From CAZUGA01 sp964619885 (GTDB lineage: Bacteria; Pseudomonadota; Gammaproteobacteria; Methylococcales; UBA1147): 64,000 nucleotides of DNA. The DNA lies in contig CAZUGA010000007.1 in NCBI GenBank assembly GCA_964619885.1, positions 52,971-116,970 of the forward strand, written 5' to 3'. Shown piece after piece: positions 1-9,648 of the stretch. Below the pieces are notes generated by a model. The model was not told the origin of the DNA. It saw only the letters and a program-made list of their open reading frames with translations, and searched no databases. Position numbers and translations under genes: made by a program. Each line of letters opens with the position of its first letter. Within the stretch, counting starts at the first letter, position 1.

Positions 1-279
1 CAAGCCCTGTCCATTTTGCTGCGGCGGGTCAGTATGAGCGCTTTTCCAAGAGTCGATAGTGCCAGTTTAACCGGTCTCGAATGGCTTCAGTTTCTGGATA
101 AAGTATTGACGGAAAAATCATTTACGGAGGGTCCCGGAAGAGTCCTACTGGACGGTCCGTATCAAGCCAATAGAGAAATCGATCTAGCCCCAGTTTACCA
201 AGTGTGTGAAAAGTGGATTGCCGCCCTGCCGAAAAAGAAGCTGCGTGTAGTGCGTAGATCTAGAGTAAGCAATGTTTGA
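1..279 (+). CDS. DUF4381 family protein, C-terminal part
   Basis: The reading frame is open from the first base, so the gene begins outside the window and only about 92 C-terminal residues are seen. The visible part has the pattern of the cytosolic end of DUF4381 proteins: a basic stretch, SRFP-like 'SAFPRV', then 'TGLEWLQFLD' and a terminal basic tail. In Bat-type operons a DUF4381 gene usually sits between a DUF58 gene and the first VWA gene, which is what follows here. Its exact role is unknown; it is thought to be a membrane-anchored accessory of the MoxR/Bat system. The family call rests on the short tail plus context. Confidence 0.75.
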   Translation, partial: QALSILLRRVSMSAFPRVDSASLTGLEWLQFLDKVLTEKSFTEGPGRVLLDGPYQANREIDLAPVYQVCEKWIAALPKKKLRVVRRSRVSNV

Positions 280-296
280 GTCGATTAGAAATCCAT

Positions 297-1340
297 ATGC
301 TTGAGTTCGAATGGCCCTGGTTATTCGCGGTCCTACCTTTTCCGTTAGTATTCCGTTGGTTATTGCCGGAAGCAAATAGCGAATATTCGGCAGCGCTTAA
401 ATTGCCGTTCGAGGATGGATTGGTTTCGGTCGGTTCAAATACGCGGGATTTGCCGTTAACACGAATATTGTTTTGGTTGGCGGTATTAATCTGGATTTTG
501 TTGGTTGTTTCTAGTGCACGCCCCAAATGGGTGGGCGAACCTATACGGCAGACCGTGAGTGGACGGGATTTGTTAATGGCTGTCGATCTTTCGGGCAGTA
601 TGCAGGTCGAAGATTTTGTCGTGGGCCGACAGCAAGTCGATCGTTTGGCCGCGACCAAAATGGTTGCGGGCGAATTCATTAATCGCCGGGCCGGCGACCG
701 AATCGGTTTGATATTGTTTGGCGATGAAGCTTATTTACAGACGCCGCTTACTTTCGATCGAGAAACTGTAGTTACGCTGCTGGGCGAGGCGGTGATTGGC
801 TTGGCTGGAGAAAAGACCGCAATAGGCGATGCGATTGGATTGGCGGTGAAGCGTTTGCGACGCAACAGCGACAATCAACGGGTGTTAATTTTGTTGACCG
901 ACGGGGCCAACACGGCTGGATCCGTGTCTCCGTTACAAGCAGCGGAATTGGCTGCGAGCGAGGGGCTAAAAATCTATACCATTGGTATCGGTGCTGATGA
1001 AATGATGGTGCGCGATTTCTTCGGAACACGCCGGGTCAATCCATCGACTGATCTGGATGAAAAAACTCTGACAGCAATCGCGGAAAAAACCGGGGGGCGC
1101 TATTTTAGGGCCCGCGATACTGCTGAGCTTGCATCAATTTACCAGATATTGGATTCGATGGAGCCGGTAGAAAAAGAGAATCAATATTATCGTCCCCGTT
1201 CGGAGCTATTTGTGTACCCGTTGGCAACGGCATTTATATTTTCTCTGCTGTTGGCACTGGTGAAATTGTGGCCGCAACTTATTTTCGTCCGGTCAGCACG
1301 ACCGAACCGGTCCGCTGAACCCCATATTACCTCTAAATAG
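297..1340 (+). CDS. batA: BatA-like membrane protein with VWA domain
   Basis: About 347 residues. Two hydrophobic segments lie at the N-terminus (start 'MLEFEWPWLF' and a second near residue 65), then a von Willebrand A domain with the MIDAS motif 'DLSGSM', and a last membrane segment near residue 305. This is the usual BatA design: a membrane-anchored metal-binding domain facing the periplasm. I chose the ATG at 297 because homologues begin close to the first membrane segment; a TTG at 276 overlapping the DUF4381 stop would add seven residues. BatA works with BatB, BatD and a MoxR ATPase in stress tolerance or envelope maintenance; the client is unknown. Likely one operon with its neighbours. 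Confidence 0.88.
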   Translation: MLEFEWPWLFAVLPFPLVFRWLLPEANSEYSAALKLPFEDGLVSVGSNTRDLPLTRILFWLAVLIWILLVVSSARPKWVGEPIRQTVSGRDLLMAVDLSGSMQVEDFVVGRQQVDRLAATKMVAGEFINRRAGDRIGLILFGDEAYLQTPLTFDRETVVTLLGEAVIGLAGEKTAIGDAIGLAVKRLRRNSDNQRVLILLTDGANTAGSVSPLQAAELAASEGLKIYTIGIGADEMMVRDFFGTRRVNPSTDLDEKTLTAIAEKTGGRYFRARDTAELASIYQILDSMEPVEKENQYYRPRSELFVYPLATAFIFSLLLALVKLWPQLIFVRSARPNRSAEPHITSK

Positions 1341-1351
1341 ATATCGAGCAA

Positions 1352-3163
1352 ATGAATGTTACCGAATTTCATTTCCTCAGACCTGATTGGTTTTGGGCGA
1401 CCTTGCCGTTTGTTCTGGTAATGTGGTTATCGATTAGGCAGCGGTTGAATAGACGCAACTGGGAGTCCGTTTGTGATAATCGATTGTTGCCTTATATTCT
1501 TGAAGATACGCCGGGAAAAAACGCGAGATGGCCAATAGCGGTATTTGGATTGGCCGGCTTGATGTGTATCGTTGCTATGGCCGGTCCAACTTGGGAACGA
1601 CTGCCTTCGCCGGTTTTTCGCAGTGACTCGGCCGTAGTCATCTTGCTAGATCTGTCCAGATCCATGGATGCCGCCGATATTAAACCCAGCCGTTTACAGC
1701 GTGCGCGGTATAAGATCTCAGACATACTCAATCAACGCAAAGATGGCCAAACAGCGCTAGTGGTTTATGCTGCCGATGCATTTACAGTAGCGCCGTTGAC
1801 TGACGATGTCGAGACCATTATGAATCAGTTATCATCGTTGTCTACATCCATGATGCCGGCGCAGGGTAGCCACGAGGTAAGCGCTCTTAAGCGAGCGGAG
1901 AATTTGCTTAAACAAGCGGGATTAACACGCGGCAGCATCTTAGTGGTGAGCGACGCTGTGGACAGTGAGAGCTACTCGGTGGCCGCACAACTCAATCAAC
2001 AGGGATTCAATGTCTCGGTTTTGGGTGTTGGTACTGCAGATGGGGCGCCGATTCCCAATCAGAGCGGTGGATTTTTAAAAGACCGTTCGGGTAGTATCGT
2101 GGTTCCCAAATTGACCGAAGCAAAGCTTGCCGCTTTGGCGCGCGAAGGTGGTGGGATATACAGAACTCTGTCGGCAGATGGTTCGGACGTTGACGCATTA
2201 GTCGAAGAATTCGATGTGCGGCCCGATGTCGATAAGGTTGTCGGCAGCGATATGCATGTCGATTTGTGGAATGAAATGGGTCCGTGGTTGTTGCTTTTGG
2301 TCTTGCCGTTGGCCGCAATGGCGTTTAGACGTGGCTATTTGTTAATCGTTGCGCTATGGATAGTTCCAGTACCGGATTCCGCCTATGCATTGGAATGGAA
2401 CGAAGTGTGGCTGAATAAGGATCAACAGGGTTACGCGGCATTGCAAAATGGCGACGCGGAAAAGGCTGCAGAACTCTTTCAAAACCCGGATTGGAAAGCC
2501 GCGGCGGAATACGATGCGAAACAATACGACAAAGTTCTTGAATCGCTGGCAAGCAAAGATGATGGTTTGAGCCACTACAACCGCGGAAATGCTTTGAGCC
2601 GACTCGGACGGTTTTCCGAAGCCCTGGAAGCGTATTCCAGCGCATTGGAGCAAAACCCAAAAGACGAAGACGCCCAATTCAATAAAGAGCTTATCGAAAA
2701 ATTTCTGGAACAACAGGAACAGAATAAGCAAAACCAGTCTCAAGATTCATCAAACGATGACTCTGAACAGGGACAAAAAGATGAGCAGAAGTCGGGGGAT
2801 AAACAATCTGGCGATCAAAAAGATTCGCAGCGAAGTGGCGAAGACCCGGTGGACTCAAATGAGGATAAAGCCGCTGAGCAAAAAGACCAGGGCCAAGAGT
2901 CGGCTGCTCAATCAGTGGGCAAAGATGAAACTCGTGAAGGGAAAGACAAGGAACAGCAGGCAAATCAACAAGTTTCGGAACAAAATGATGCTGAGCAACA
3001 GTCGGTTGCTTCGGAATCGAATTCTGACAAGGAAGCGCAACAGGCAAATGAGCAATGGCTGCGCAGAATTCCGGACGATCCAGGGCGGTTGCTGCGGAGA
3101 AAATTCAAATATCAATATAATCAACGCGGAGGGCGAAATGCTGCGAATACAGGCGGATGGTGA
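1352..3163 (+). CDS. batB: BatB-like VWA protein fused to TPR and charged tail
   Basis: 603 residues. The order is an N-terminal membrane pair, a VWA domain with MIDAS 'DLSRSMD' (residues about 97-103), a second membrane pair near 310-340, a TPR-like region ('SHYNRGNALSRLGRFSEALE', about 410-450), and a Q/E/D/K-rich tail from about 465 to 575. The TPR part is what separate BatC proteins carry, so this is a BatB-BatC fusion, common in proteobacteria. The tail is low complexity and probably disordered. It begins 11 bases after the batA stop and is followed by batD, so co-transcription is likely. Function by family: envelope-associated complex with BatA and BatD. Confidence 0.87.
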   Translation: MNVTEFHFLRPDWFWATLPFVLVMWLSIRQRLNRRNWESVCDNRLLPYILEDTPGKNARWPIAVFGLAGLMCIVAMAGPTWERLPSPVFRSDSAVVILLDLSRSMDAADIKPSRLQRARYKISDILNQRKDGQTALVVYAADAFTVAPLTDDVETIMNQLSSLSTSMMPAQGSHEVSALKRAENLLKQAGLTRGSILVVSDAVDSESYSVAAQLNQQGFNVSVLGVGTADGAPIPNQSGGFLKDRSGSIVVPKLTEAKLAALAREGGGIYRTLSADGSDVDALVEEFDVRPDVDKVVGSDMHVDLWNEMGPWLLLLVLPLAAMAFRRGYLLIVALWIVPVPDSAYALEWNEVWLNKDQQGYAALQNGDAEKAAELFQNPDWKAAAEYDAKQYDKVLESLASKDDGLSHYNRGNALSRLGRFSEALEAYSSALEQNPKDEDAQFNKELIEKFLEQQEQNKQNQSQDSSNDDSEQGQKDEQKSGDKQSGDQKDSQRSGEDPVDSNEDKAAEQKDQGQESAAQSVGKDETREGKDKEQQANQQVSEQNDAEQQSVASESNSDKEAQQANEQWLRRIPDDPGRLLRRKFKYQYNQRGGRNAANTGGW

Positions 3164-3206
3164 ACGGCAGTGTTGGTCAAGATAATAGAAATTATCGGAT
3201 ACAAGA

Positions 3207-4961
3207 ATGATTGGTAAATTAATCGAAACAAATAATCTATCTTTAGCTGCGAACCACAATTATCGGTGGTTATTGGTCTTCAGTTGTCTTTGGCTATTAG
3301 CAGTGGCTCCTGTCATGGCGGTTGAAATTAGCGTTTCGGTTGATCGCAATCCGGTTCAGTTGAATGAATCTTTCAATTTGAAATATTCTGCGCCTGAATC
3401 ACCCGACGGCGAGCCGGATTTTTCTGTATTGGGTGATCAATTCGAGATTCTTAATCAAAGCCAAAGCAGCAATATTTCGCTGATAAATGGAAGCTACAGC
3501 AAACAGGTGACTTGGACGTTGTCTGTGATGGCAAAACACGCCGGAAAATTGATTATCCCAGCGGTAAGATTCGGCGACGATGCGAGCAGGCCGGACAGTA
3601 TTAACGTATTGGCTTCTGCACCACAGGAATCGGATCAAGATGAAGAGCTATTTCTGCAGGTGTCGGCCAAACCAAATAATCCTTATGTTCAGTCACAGGT
3701 GTTGTATACAGTGCAATTTTTTCGCCGTGTCGATATCACCCAAGCAACCTTGGGTGATCCGGTATTGCCGAGAGCGGTTGTTGAGAAATTGGGTGAAGAC
3801 AGTAATTTTAAAACCGAGCGCAACGGTGTATTTTATTGGGTAACACAACGCCAGTATGCGATATTTCCACAACAGAGTGGTATTACGAAAATCGAGCCGT
3901 TGGTCATGACTGCCGATGTACTGACCTCCAGACGACGAGGATTTTTCAGCCGTCAACTGACTCAGAGCAGGCGTATAGTGTCGAAGGCTATCGAGCTCCA
4001 GGTACGTCCGGTACCCAGCAGCTTTACAGGTAAACATTGGTTGCCGGCTGAAGAGCTTCATTTATCGGAGCAGTGGTCTAAAAATCCTCCGTCGGTGGAT
4101 GTTGGTGAACCTATAACCCGTACGGTGACGTTATTAGCTAAGGGGAGTCAGTCTAGTCAACTACCCGAATTACCACCTCTAAGTCTTGATCGTGAAGCCA
4201 AGGATTCGATTAAGCAATATCCGGATCAACCGGTTTTACGGGAGCGAAAAGATTCTGACGGCATAATAAGTTTTCGCGAGCAAAAAGTGGCACTAATTCC
4301 TGGCCAAGGCGGTAAATTTAACGTACGCGGGATCGAAATTCCATGGTGGAATACGACGACGGATCAAATGGAGGTCGCTAGATTGCCGTCCGCAGTTATT
4401 CAGGGGATCCCATCCGGTGAGTTTAACCTTTCGCAAACACCCGCCAATTTGGCCAACCCAACACCTGCACCTGAGAAAGCGCATTTAGATACTGAATCGA
4501 CTACCGCAATAGACGAAGTCGTTGGAGTGGATTTTTGGAAATGGCTTGCGTTATTTTTGGCTATCGCGTGGGGTTTGACGCTGTTTTTTTGGCTTGCCAG
4601 TATCCATCGTAAAAAGCGCGGACCGGTTCAAACTGAAATTTCAGAAAGCAGTAATAAATTGGTTCGCCAATTGAAACAAGCATGTCGCGAAAATGATCCG
4701 GTGCGCGCCAAAGATAAATTGCTGGCATGGGCAAAACTTGAATGGCCTGATACACCGCCCGCTAACCTTGCCGCTTTGGCATCAAGATGCGACACGAATT
4801 TAGCCGAACAAGTTCAGCGGTTGAGCCATAGCTTGTATAGTCGTACTGGAGAAAGTTGGATGGGCGATGAGTGCTGGCGTGCATTCAAGGCGTTTGCTGC
4901 AAACAAACCGACTGAAAAAGTGTCGTCTAATACGGGTTTGGAGCCATTGTTTAGGGTTTGA
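3207..4961 (+). CDS. batD: BatD-like periplasmic/membrane protein
   Basis: 584 residues. A hydrophobic stretch at about 23-42 ending in 'PVMAVEI' is a signal peptide or anchor. A long beta-rich periplasmic part follows (DUF11/BatD type, e.g. 'VSVDRNPVQLNESFNLKYSA'). A membrane helix lies near 430-455 ('WLALFLAIAWGLTLFFWLAS') and a cytosolic helical tail of about 120 residues closes the protein. That matches BatD proteins in length and plan. It is the last gene of the Bat block; a convergent small frame ends directly against its stop codon. The molecular function of BatD is not known. Confidence 0.87.
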   Translation: MIGKLIETNNLSLAANHNYRWLLVFSCLWLLAVAPVMAVEISVSVDRNPVQLNESFNLKYSAPESPDGEPDFSVLGDQFEILNQSQSSNISLINGSYSKQVTWTLSVMAKHAGKLIIPAVRFGDDASRPDSINVLASAPQESDQDEELFLQVSAKPNNPYVQSQVLYTVQFFRRVDITQATLGDPVLPRAVVEKLGEDSNFKTERNGVFYWVTQRQYAIFPQQSGITKIEPLVMTADVLTSRRRGFFSRQLTQSRRIVSKAIELQVRPVPSSFTGKHWLPAEELHLSEQWSKNPPSVDVGEPITRTVTLLAKGSQSSQLPELPPLSLDREAKDSIKQYPDQPVLRERKDSDGIISFREQKVALIPGQGGKFNVRGIEIPWWNTTTDQMEVARLPSAVIQGIPSGEFNLSQTPANLANPTPAPEKAHLDTESTTAIDEVVGVDFWKWLALFLAIAWGLTLFFWLASIHRKKRGPVQTEISESSNKLVRQLKQACRENDPVRAKDKLLAWAKLEWPDTPPANLAALASRCDTNLAEQVQRLSHSLYSRTGESWMGDECWRAFKAFAANKPTEKVSSNTGLEPLFRV

Positions 4962-5165
4962 TCAGCGGCTTGCCGAGTGCAGTTCCATAGAGTTGCATTT
5001 GATGAATTCTTTAATAGCGGTATAGGTATCCTCAGTATTTCCATAGCACGATAACATACCATAAATTCCGCGCAGCGCTTGTTCCTTAGAATAAGATGTT
5101 TGCTGTGCAATCTCGGTTGCTAAAGCGATAGGAAATTGGTCGACTCTTAGACCGTCGTTGTGCAT
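4962..5165 (-). CDS. small hypothetical protein
   Basis: 67 residues, ATG start, stop codon immediately adjacent to the batD stop on the other strand. The sequence looks mildly amphipathic ('ALATEIAQQT', 'TYTAIKEFIK') with two cysteines and no membrane segment. I do not recognise a family. No strong ribosome binding site is visible upstream. Such tail-to-tail packing is common for real genes, but a chance frame of this length is possible. Confidence 0.4.
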   Translation of the reverse strand: MHNDGLRVDQFPIALATEIAQQTSYSKEQALRGIYGMLSCYGNTEDTYTAIKEFIKCNSMELHSASR

Positions 5166-5425
5166 ATTTTTTACCGTTTAGTATGAATTACAAAACAAAA
5201 GCTGCGCGATCGCTATGGCATTTTTGCGGATTTCGCGGACAGCTCTCCCAGGCTTATATTTGACGCCGTGGAAACTGTGGACGGTCGTCTATATAAGGGT
5301 AGACGCAAAACATAAAAACAGCTATGAAGATATGGCGTGAATTTTAGAGTATTGAAATAAACCGTATTGCATAGCTCGCGGATTCTGATGATTCGATCTA
5401 CACAAATATTTAGTCTGAATTTTGA

Positions 5426-6232
5426 TTAATTTGCAAATTTTGACCAGTCTTTGGATTTGTCTCCAAACACTATAAAAAAAGGGTTGAGGTATGATTCTTC
5501 GGTATTGTAATGCAACGGTGTTCCATTAATTTCGGTCACAGAGCCACCGGCTTGTTCTACAATACATTGCGCTGCGGCGGTATCCCACTCGCAGGTGGGC
5601 CCCATTCTGGGATAAAGGTCAGCTGAACCTTCCGCGACCAAACAAAATTTCAACGAACTGCCTATCGATTTAATATTATGCTCGCCTAGTCTAGTAAGAT
5701 AATCCGCCAAGTCGCCAGTTTTATGCGAACGGCTGCCAACTACGGTGACCAAGTCGGGAGCCTGGCGGCGAACCGAAATTGGCTTGGCGGCCGCTAAGCC
5801 TGATTGTTTGTAAGCGCCGCAGCCATCTGCGGCAAAATAGCAATTGCCCAAAACCGGTACATAAACCACGCCAATAATGGGTTTATTTTGGTGAATTAGC
5901 GCGACGTTAACCGTGAATTCACCATTTCGTTTGATAAACTCTTTGGTTCCATCCAAAGGATCGATGAGCCAATAATATTCCCATGATTTTCGTTCAGAGT
6001 AACTGATTTCGGCGGATTCTTCGGAAAGCACCGGCAGTTTTGGATGGAGCTTGTTCAACCCATCTACTAAGCAATGATGTGATGCCATATCCGCTGCAGT
6101 GAGGGGCGAGCTGTCCGCTTTGGTATCTATTGCGAAATCTTGCTCGTAGATCTCGAGAATTTTCTCACCGGCAATTTTGCATGTTGCAATTACTGGATTG
6201 AGCAATGCGTTTAAATCAGAAATTTTTCCCAT
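5426..6232 (-). CDS. cysQ: 3'(2'),5'-bisphosphate nucleotidase CysQ
   Basis: 268 residues, the usual length. It hydrolyses PAP (and PAPS) to AMP (or APS) in sulfate assimilation turnover, at the inner membrane or cytosol. Inositol-monophosphatase-fold metal site motifs are present: 'LSEESAEI', 'DPLDGTKEFI' (Asp-x-x-Asp-Gly-Thr) and the late 'EWDTAAAQCIVEQAGG'. Its start overlaps the end of nudE by 17 bases, so the two are probably translated from one mRNA. cysQ next to nudE is a common gammaproteobacterial pair. Confidence 0.95.
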   Translation of the reverse strand: MGKISDLNALLNPVIATCKIAGEKILEIYEQDFAIDTKADSSPLTAADMASHHCLVDGLNKLHPKLPVLSEESAEISYSERKSWEYYWLIDPLDGTKEFIKRNGEFTVNVALIHQNKPIIGVVYVPVLGNCYFAADGCGAYKQSGLAAAKPISVRRQAPDLVTVVGSRSHKTGDLADYLTRLGEHNIKSIGSSLKFCLVAEGSADLYPRMGPTCEWDTAAAQCIVEQAGGSVTEINGTPLHYNTEESYLNPFFIVFGDKSKDWSKFAN

Positions 6233-6770
6233 TCAAATACTCCTTCGTCATATACAGTGCAGCGATGCTTCGCGCTTCGGTGCAATCGCCCGATGCGATC
6301 AAGCCTTCTATATTATTGATATCCCAAGGAATGACCTCCAATTCCTCGGGTTCGTCTCCGGGTAATTTTTCTTCGTATAACTCTTGTGCGATCACAATAT
6401 TGGTGGCGTGCTCTAAATAGCCTGGTGCGATAGTTAGCGAAGACAGCAGTGTTAATTTATTCGCGCCAAACCCGACTTCTTCTTTCAGTTCACGGTTTGC
6501 TGCCTCCAGAATGGGTTCATCGCGCTCTGTTTTACCTTTGGGAAGGCCGATCTCATATCGTTCAACTCCGGCAGCGTATTCGCGTATCAACAAGACGGTT
6601 TTGTCATTAACCAATGGGACTATAAGTACGGCTCCTCCGCCTGAACCTCTGGCCAGTCGTTCGAATTCGCATCGGGTTCCGTTGCTGAATTCTAAATCGA
6701 GCGATTCTATCCGGAAGAGTCTGGTAGTTGCCAGTATCTTCCTTTGTCGAATAATTGGTTTCACTGGCAT
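6216..6770 (-). CDS. nudE: ADP-compounds hydrolase NudE (Nudix)
   Basis: 184 residues. The full Nudix box is present: G-x5-E-x7-REUxEExGU, seen as 'GKTERDE' followed by 'RELKEEVGF'. The family cleaves ADP-ribose, AP3A and NADH-type dinucleotides. The N-terminal beta-strand region ('FRIESLDLEFSNG') and the motif 'GLPKGKTE' match NudE rather than MutT. It is upstream of cysQ, and a yrfG-like gene diverges from it, an arrangement typical of gammaproteobacteria. Confidence 0.93.
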   Translation of the reverse strand: MPVKPIIRQRKILATTRLFRIESLDLEFSNGTRCEFERLARGSGGGAVLIVPLVNDKTVLLIREYAAGVERYEIGLPKGKTERDEPILEAANRELKEEVGFGANKLTLLSSLTIAPGYLEHATNIVIAQELYEEKLPGDEPEELEVIPWDINNIEGLIASGDCTEARSIAALYMTKEYLNGKNF

Positions 6771-7072
6771 TAAAATTTTTCTCCAGGCTTTGATACGGCG
6801 TATTCCAAGGTATTAAATACAAATTAAGTGGGTTGTTGGATTCGGAGTAATGCAATTATCGTGTAGTTTCCAGAAGATTTACGATTCTAAAACTTGAAAA
6901 AACTCTCAGCGGATGGCATTGAAAGAGGAGCAAAGCGGAAATTTGTCTAGCTAACATGATTCGTGCTCAATGCAGATAAATATGTATGTCGAAGGGTTGA
7001 TGATACTTACGGCAAAAGTTAGTCTGCGCTTTAAGAATTGATTTTGCATTATTCTAGAGGTTACTTTATCGC
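6771..7072. other. intergenic region between divergent nudE and yrfG
   Basis: About 300 bases, AT-rich, between two divergent genes. It must hold the promoters of both, but I could not pick a convincing sigma-70 pair. Short frames on both strands show no recognisable protein. Confidence 0.5.
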
Positions 7073-7725
7073 ATGATTGTCTGGGATGAAATAAATACGG
7101 TGTTGATGGATATGGATGGTACTTTGCTCGACTTGTATTTTGACAATCATTTTTGGCAAGAATTGATACCGTTGCGTTATGCGCAGCAAAATGGAATGGA
7201 TCTAGTTCAGCCAAGGCGCTATTACAGCCGCGTTTTAACGCAATGGAAGGCAAGATTGAGTGGTATTGCCTGGATTTTTGGTCAATTGAATTAGGCCTGG
7301 ATATCGTGAGCCTCAAATTGGAAACATCCCATTTGATCAGTGTATTTCCCCATACGGAGGATTTTCTTACTGCGGTACGCAAAGCAGATAAGCGTTTAGT
7401 CTTGCTAACCAATGCTCATCCGAAAACTTTGGAAATTAAATTGGAGAAAACCCGGCTACGGCCTTTTTTTGATTCGATTATTTCTTCGCACGAATTGGGT
7501 TTGCCCAAAGAAGACGAACACTTCTGGCCAAGCCTGAATCGTTTAGAACCGTTCGACTGCAGCAGTACTTTGATGGTTGACGATAGCCTTTCAGTATTAC
7601 GAGCGGCACGCGAATACGGAATTAATAGTTTAATTGCGGTCAGCCAACCCGATTCTACACAAATGCCCATCGAAGTTAGAGATTTTAGTGCAGTACAAAA
7701 TTTACGGGAAATTATGCCGCGCTGA
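7073..7725 (+). pseudogene. yrfG: GMP/IMP nucleotidase YrfG-like HAD phosphatase, frameshifted
   Basis: Two overlapping frames together make one HAD hydrolase. The first (from 7073) has motif I, 'LMDMDGTLLD', and continues 'FDNHFWQELIPLRYAQQNG'. The second supplies 'WYCLDFWSIELGLDI', motif II 'LLTNAHP', the lysine motif 'GLPKEDEHFW' and motif IV 'MVDDSLSVLRAA'. This order matches E. coli YrfG, which dephosphorylates GMP and IMP. Homology passes from the first frame to the second near base 7210, where one missing base restores a continuous sequence. It may be a real inactivating deletion, a sequencing or assembly error, or less likely recoding. Divergent from nudE, as in relatives. Confidence 0.85.
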
Positions 7726-7794
7726 TTAATTGTGAAGGCCTCAGAATTATTTGAAATCATACTGGGACGGACACTAAGGAATGGATGGGTCCGA

Positions 7795-9072
7795 TTATCG
7801 GCGATTCGCCTGCCTTTTTTTGTGTTGTGGCCGCGAAGAGTTTTTTGAGAAATTTGTCTTTTTTCCGTGATACGCGCGAGGTTTTCGTCGAGGGGGTTTT
7901 TCAATTTCGGGTAACAGAGTTTCGGTGATTGGTAATACCGGTAGTTTGTGACCTAGATAATTTTCAATTTCGGGTAAGGAATAAACATATTCTTCGCAAA
8001 CAAGGCTGATTGCTTCACCGCTCGCGCCAAGCCGAGCAGTTCTACCGATTCTGTGCACGTAGTCTTCGACATCCTGAGGGAGATCAAAATTGAAAACGTG
8101 GGTTACATCTGGAATATGTAAACCTCTTGCGGCCACATCGGTTGCAATAAGCAACGAGAGTTGGTTTTCTTGAAAGTTTTTTAGCAAACTTTGTCGTTTG
8201 GTCTGAGGTACATCGCCGGATATCATCCCAGCCTTAAAACCGTTGGCGTTTAGACAGGCTTCTACATGCTCTGCGGTTCGTTTGGTATTTACGAATACAA
8301 TGCTACGCGCGGGCACCTTTTCGTTCAATAAGCCAATCAATAGCGAAATTTTTTGTTCATTTGCCGGATAATAAGCCGTTTGTTCGATCGATTTAGCTGT
8401 GACTTGCTCCGGTTCTATTCTGACCAGCTTAGGGGAATTCATATACTCATATGCCAATTCCAGTACGCGGTAAGACAAGGTTGCGGAGAATAATAATCCC
8501 AGACGTTTTTTAGGACTGGGTGTTCTGCGCAGTAGATAGCGAATATCTTTTATAAAACCTAGGTCAAACATCCGGTCGGCTTCGTCTAGCACGACAACTT
8601 CGATGTCCCTTAATCCGAATATTTTTTGTTTGTAGAAATCGATCAGTCTCCCGGGTGTGCCAACCAGTATGTCAATACCGTTGGAAACAAGATCCATTTG
8701 TTGTTTATAGCCTGTACCACCGTATATTAGACCTATTTTGAATGGCGTGTATTGGCCAAGCAATTCTGCGTCTTTAGCAATTTGAATTGCCAATTCTCGT
8801 GTTGGCGCGATCATCAGCGCACGAGGACTTTTACTATTGACTGGCGTTGGATTAGATAGCAACCGTTGAAATGTTGCGACGAGAAATGTGGCTGTTTTAC
8901 CGGTGCCTGTTTGTGCTTGTCCTGCTACATCTAAGTCTTGGAGAGCTATGGGCAATGCATCCGCCTGAATGGGTGTACAGAATTCGAATCCGGCTTTTTG
9001 TAGTCCCTTGCGTATGGGGTCGGCTAGTTCGAAACTATTAAATCGGGTATCCGTTAATGCATCGCTACTCAT
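7795..9072 (-). CDS. rhlB: ATP-dependent RNA helicase RhlB
   Basis: 425 residues. DEAD-box motifs are intact and in order: Q motif region 'FEFCTPIQADALP', motif I 'AQTGTGKT', Ia 'PTRELAIQ', II 'DEAD', III 'SAT', V 'ATDVAARGLHIP', VI 'HRIGRTARLG'. A basic, unstructured C-terminal tail of about 45 residues follows, as in RhlB. RhlB unwinds RNA for the RNase E degradosome. The call as RhlB rather than another DEAD-box protein is supported by its position divergent from trxA-rho, the conserved gammaproteobacterial arrangement. Confidence 0.93.
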   Translation of the reverse strand: MSSDALTDTRFNSFELADPIRKGLQKAGFEFCTPIQADALPIALQDLDVAGQAQTGTGKTATFLVATFQRLLSNPTPVNSKSPRALMIAPTRELAIQIAKDAELLGQYTPFKIGLIYGGTGYKQQMDLVSNGIDILVGTPGRLIDFYKQKIFGLRDIEVVVLDEADRMFDLGFIKDIRYLLRRTPSPKKRLGLLFSATLSYRVLELAYEYMNSPKLVRIEPEQVTAKSIEQTAYYPANEQKISLLIGLLNEKVPARSIVFVNTKRTAEHVEACLNANGFKAGMISGDVPQTKRQSLLKNFQENQLSLLIATDVAARGLHIPDVTHVFNFDLPQDVEDYVHRIGRTARLGASGEAISLVCEEYVYSLPEIENYLGHKLPVLPITETLLPEIEKPPRRKPRAYHGKKTNFSKNSSRPQHKKRQANRR

Positions 9073-9648
9073 GGTTTATCCATAGTCCATTGATCTGGCT
9101 CATCAATTTCAAATCATAGTGTTGTTAAGGGTACGATCAGAAAAAAGCCACGTAACCGTGTGTTTAGTAGAACACTGTTTGGCGATGGCATTTAAAATGA
9201 TTGCTGTATAGACTTGGAAGGGAAAGCGATAACAATTGTTTTTTTACGCGGACCACTATTGACCAGTCTTTAAGTATTCTGCTCACAATTATCTGATCAG
9301 AATCCATACTACAAGCATAACCTATTCTGAAACATAATAAAATCAACTGTTTATTCGGTGACCTATGTTGAGTCGATAAAGTGCTGACAATTCTTTTCCA
9401 AATTAGATTATTTAGCTGTAAATTCGTGGATATTGGGTAGAAAAATCAGAGATTCTCTCGGCGAGAATCTTTTAATGACGAAGGATGAGTACGCGAAAGA
9501 ATGGATAATCTCGTATAAAACTTGCAAAAATTTTTCTTTTACGCTGAAATACTAAGCCTTCGTGACGCCCTCCCGTGGTCAATTCCGAATTTGACGTTAA
9601 AGTATCTTGGGGATGAGGCTCTTCGTAAACAACCATTTGGAGATAATA
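9073..9648. other. rhlB-trxA divergent intergenic region with hairpin
   Basis: About 575 bases without a recognisable gene, longer than the same gap in E. coli. Bases 9450-9470 form an 8-bp inverted repeat (AGATTCTC / GAGAATCT, loop TCGGC) followed by a short T run to 9473, so a terminator or leader hairpin is possible. No upstream plus-strand gene explains a terminator here. The promoters of rhlB and trxA must lie in this gap. Confidence 0.5.

Noticed and set aside
2757..3185. 142-residue open frame on the plus strand
   Set aside because: It overlaps the charged low-complexity tail of batB in another frame; repetitive A/G-rich codons keep several frames open.
6951..7412. 153-residue minus-strand open frame opposite yrfG
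   Set aside because: I considered it as the real gene because yrfG is frameshifted, but the HAD motifs are all on the plus strand and this frame has none.
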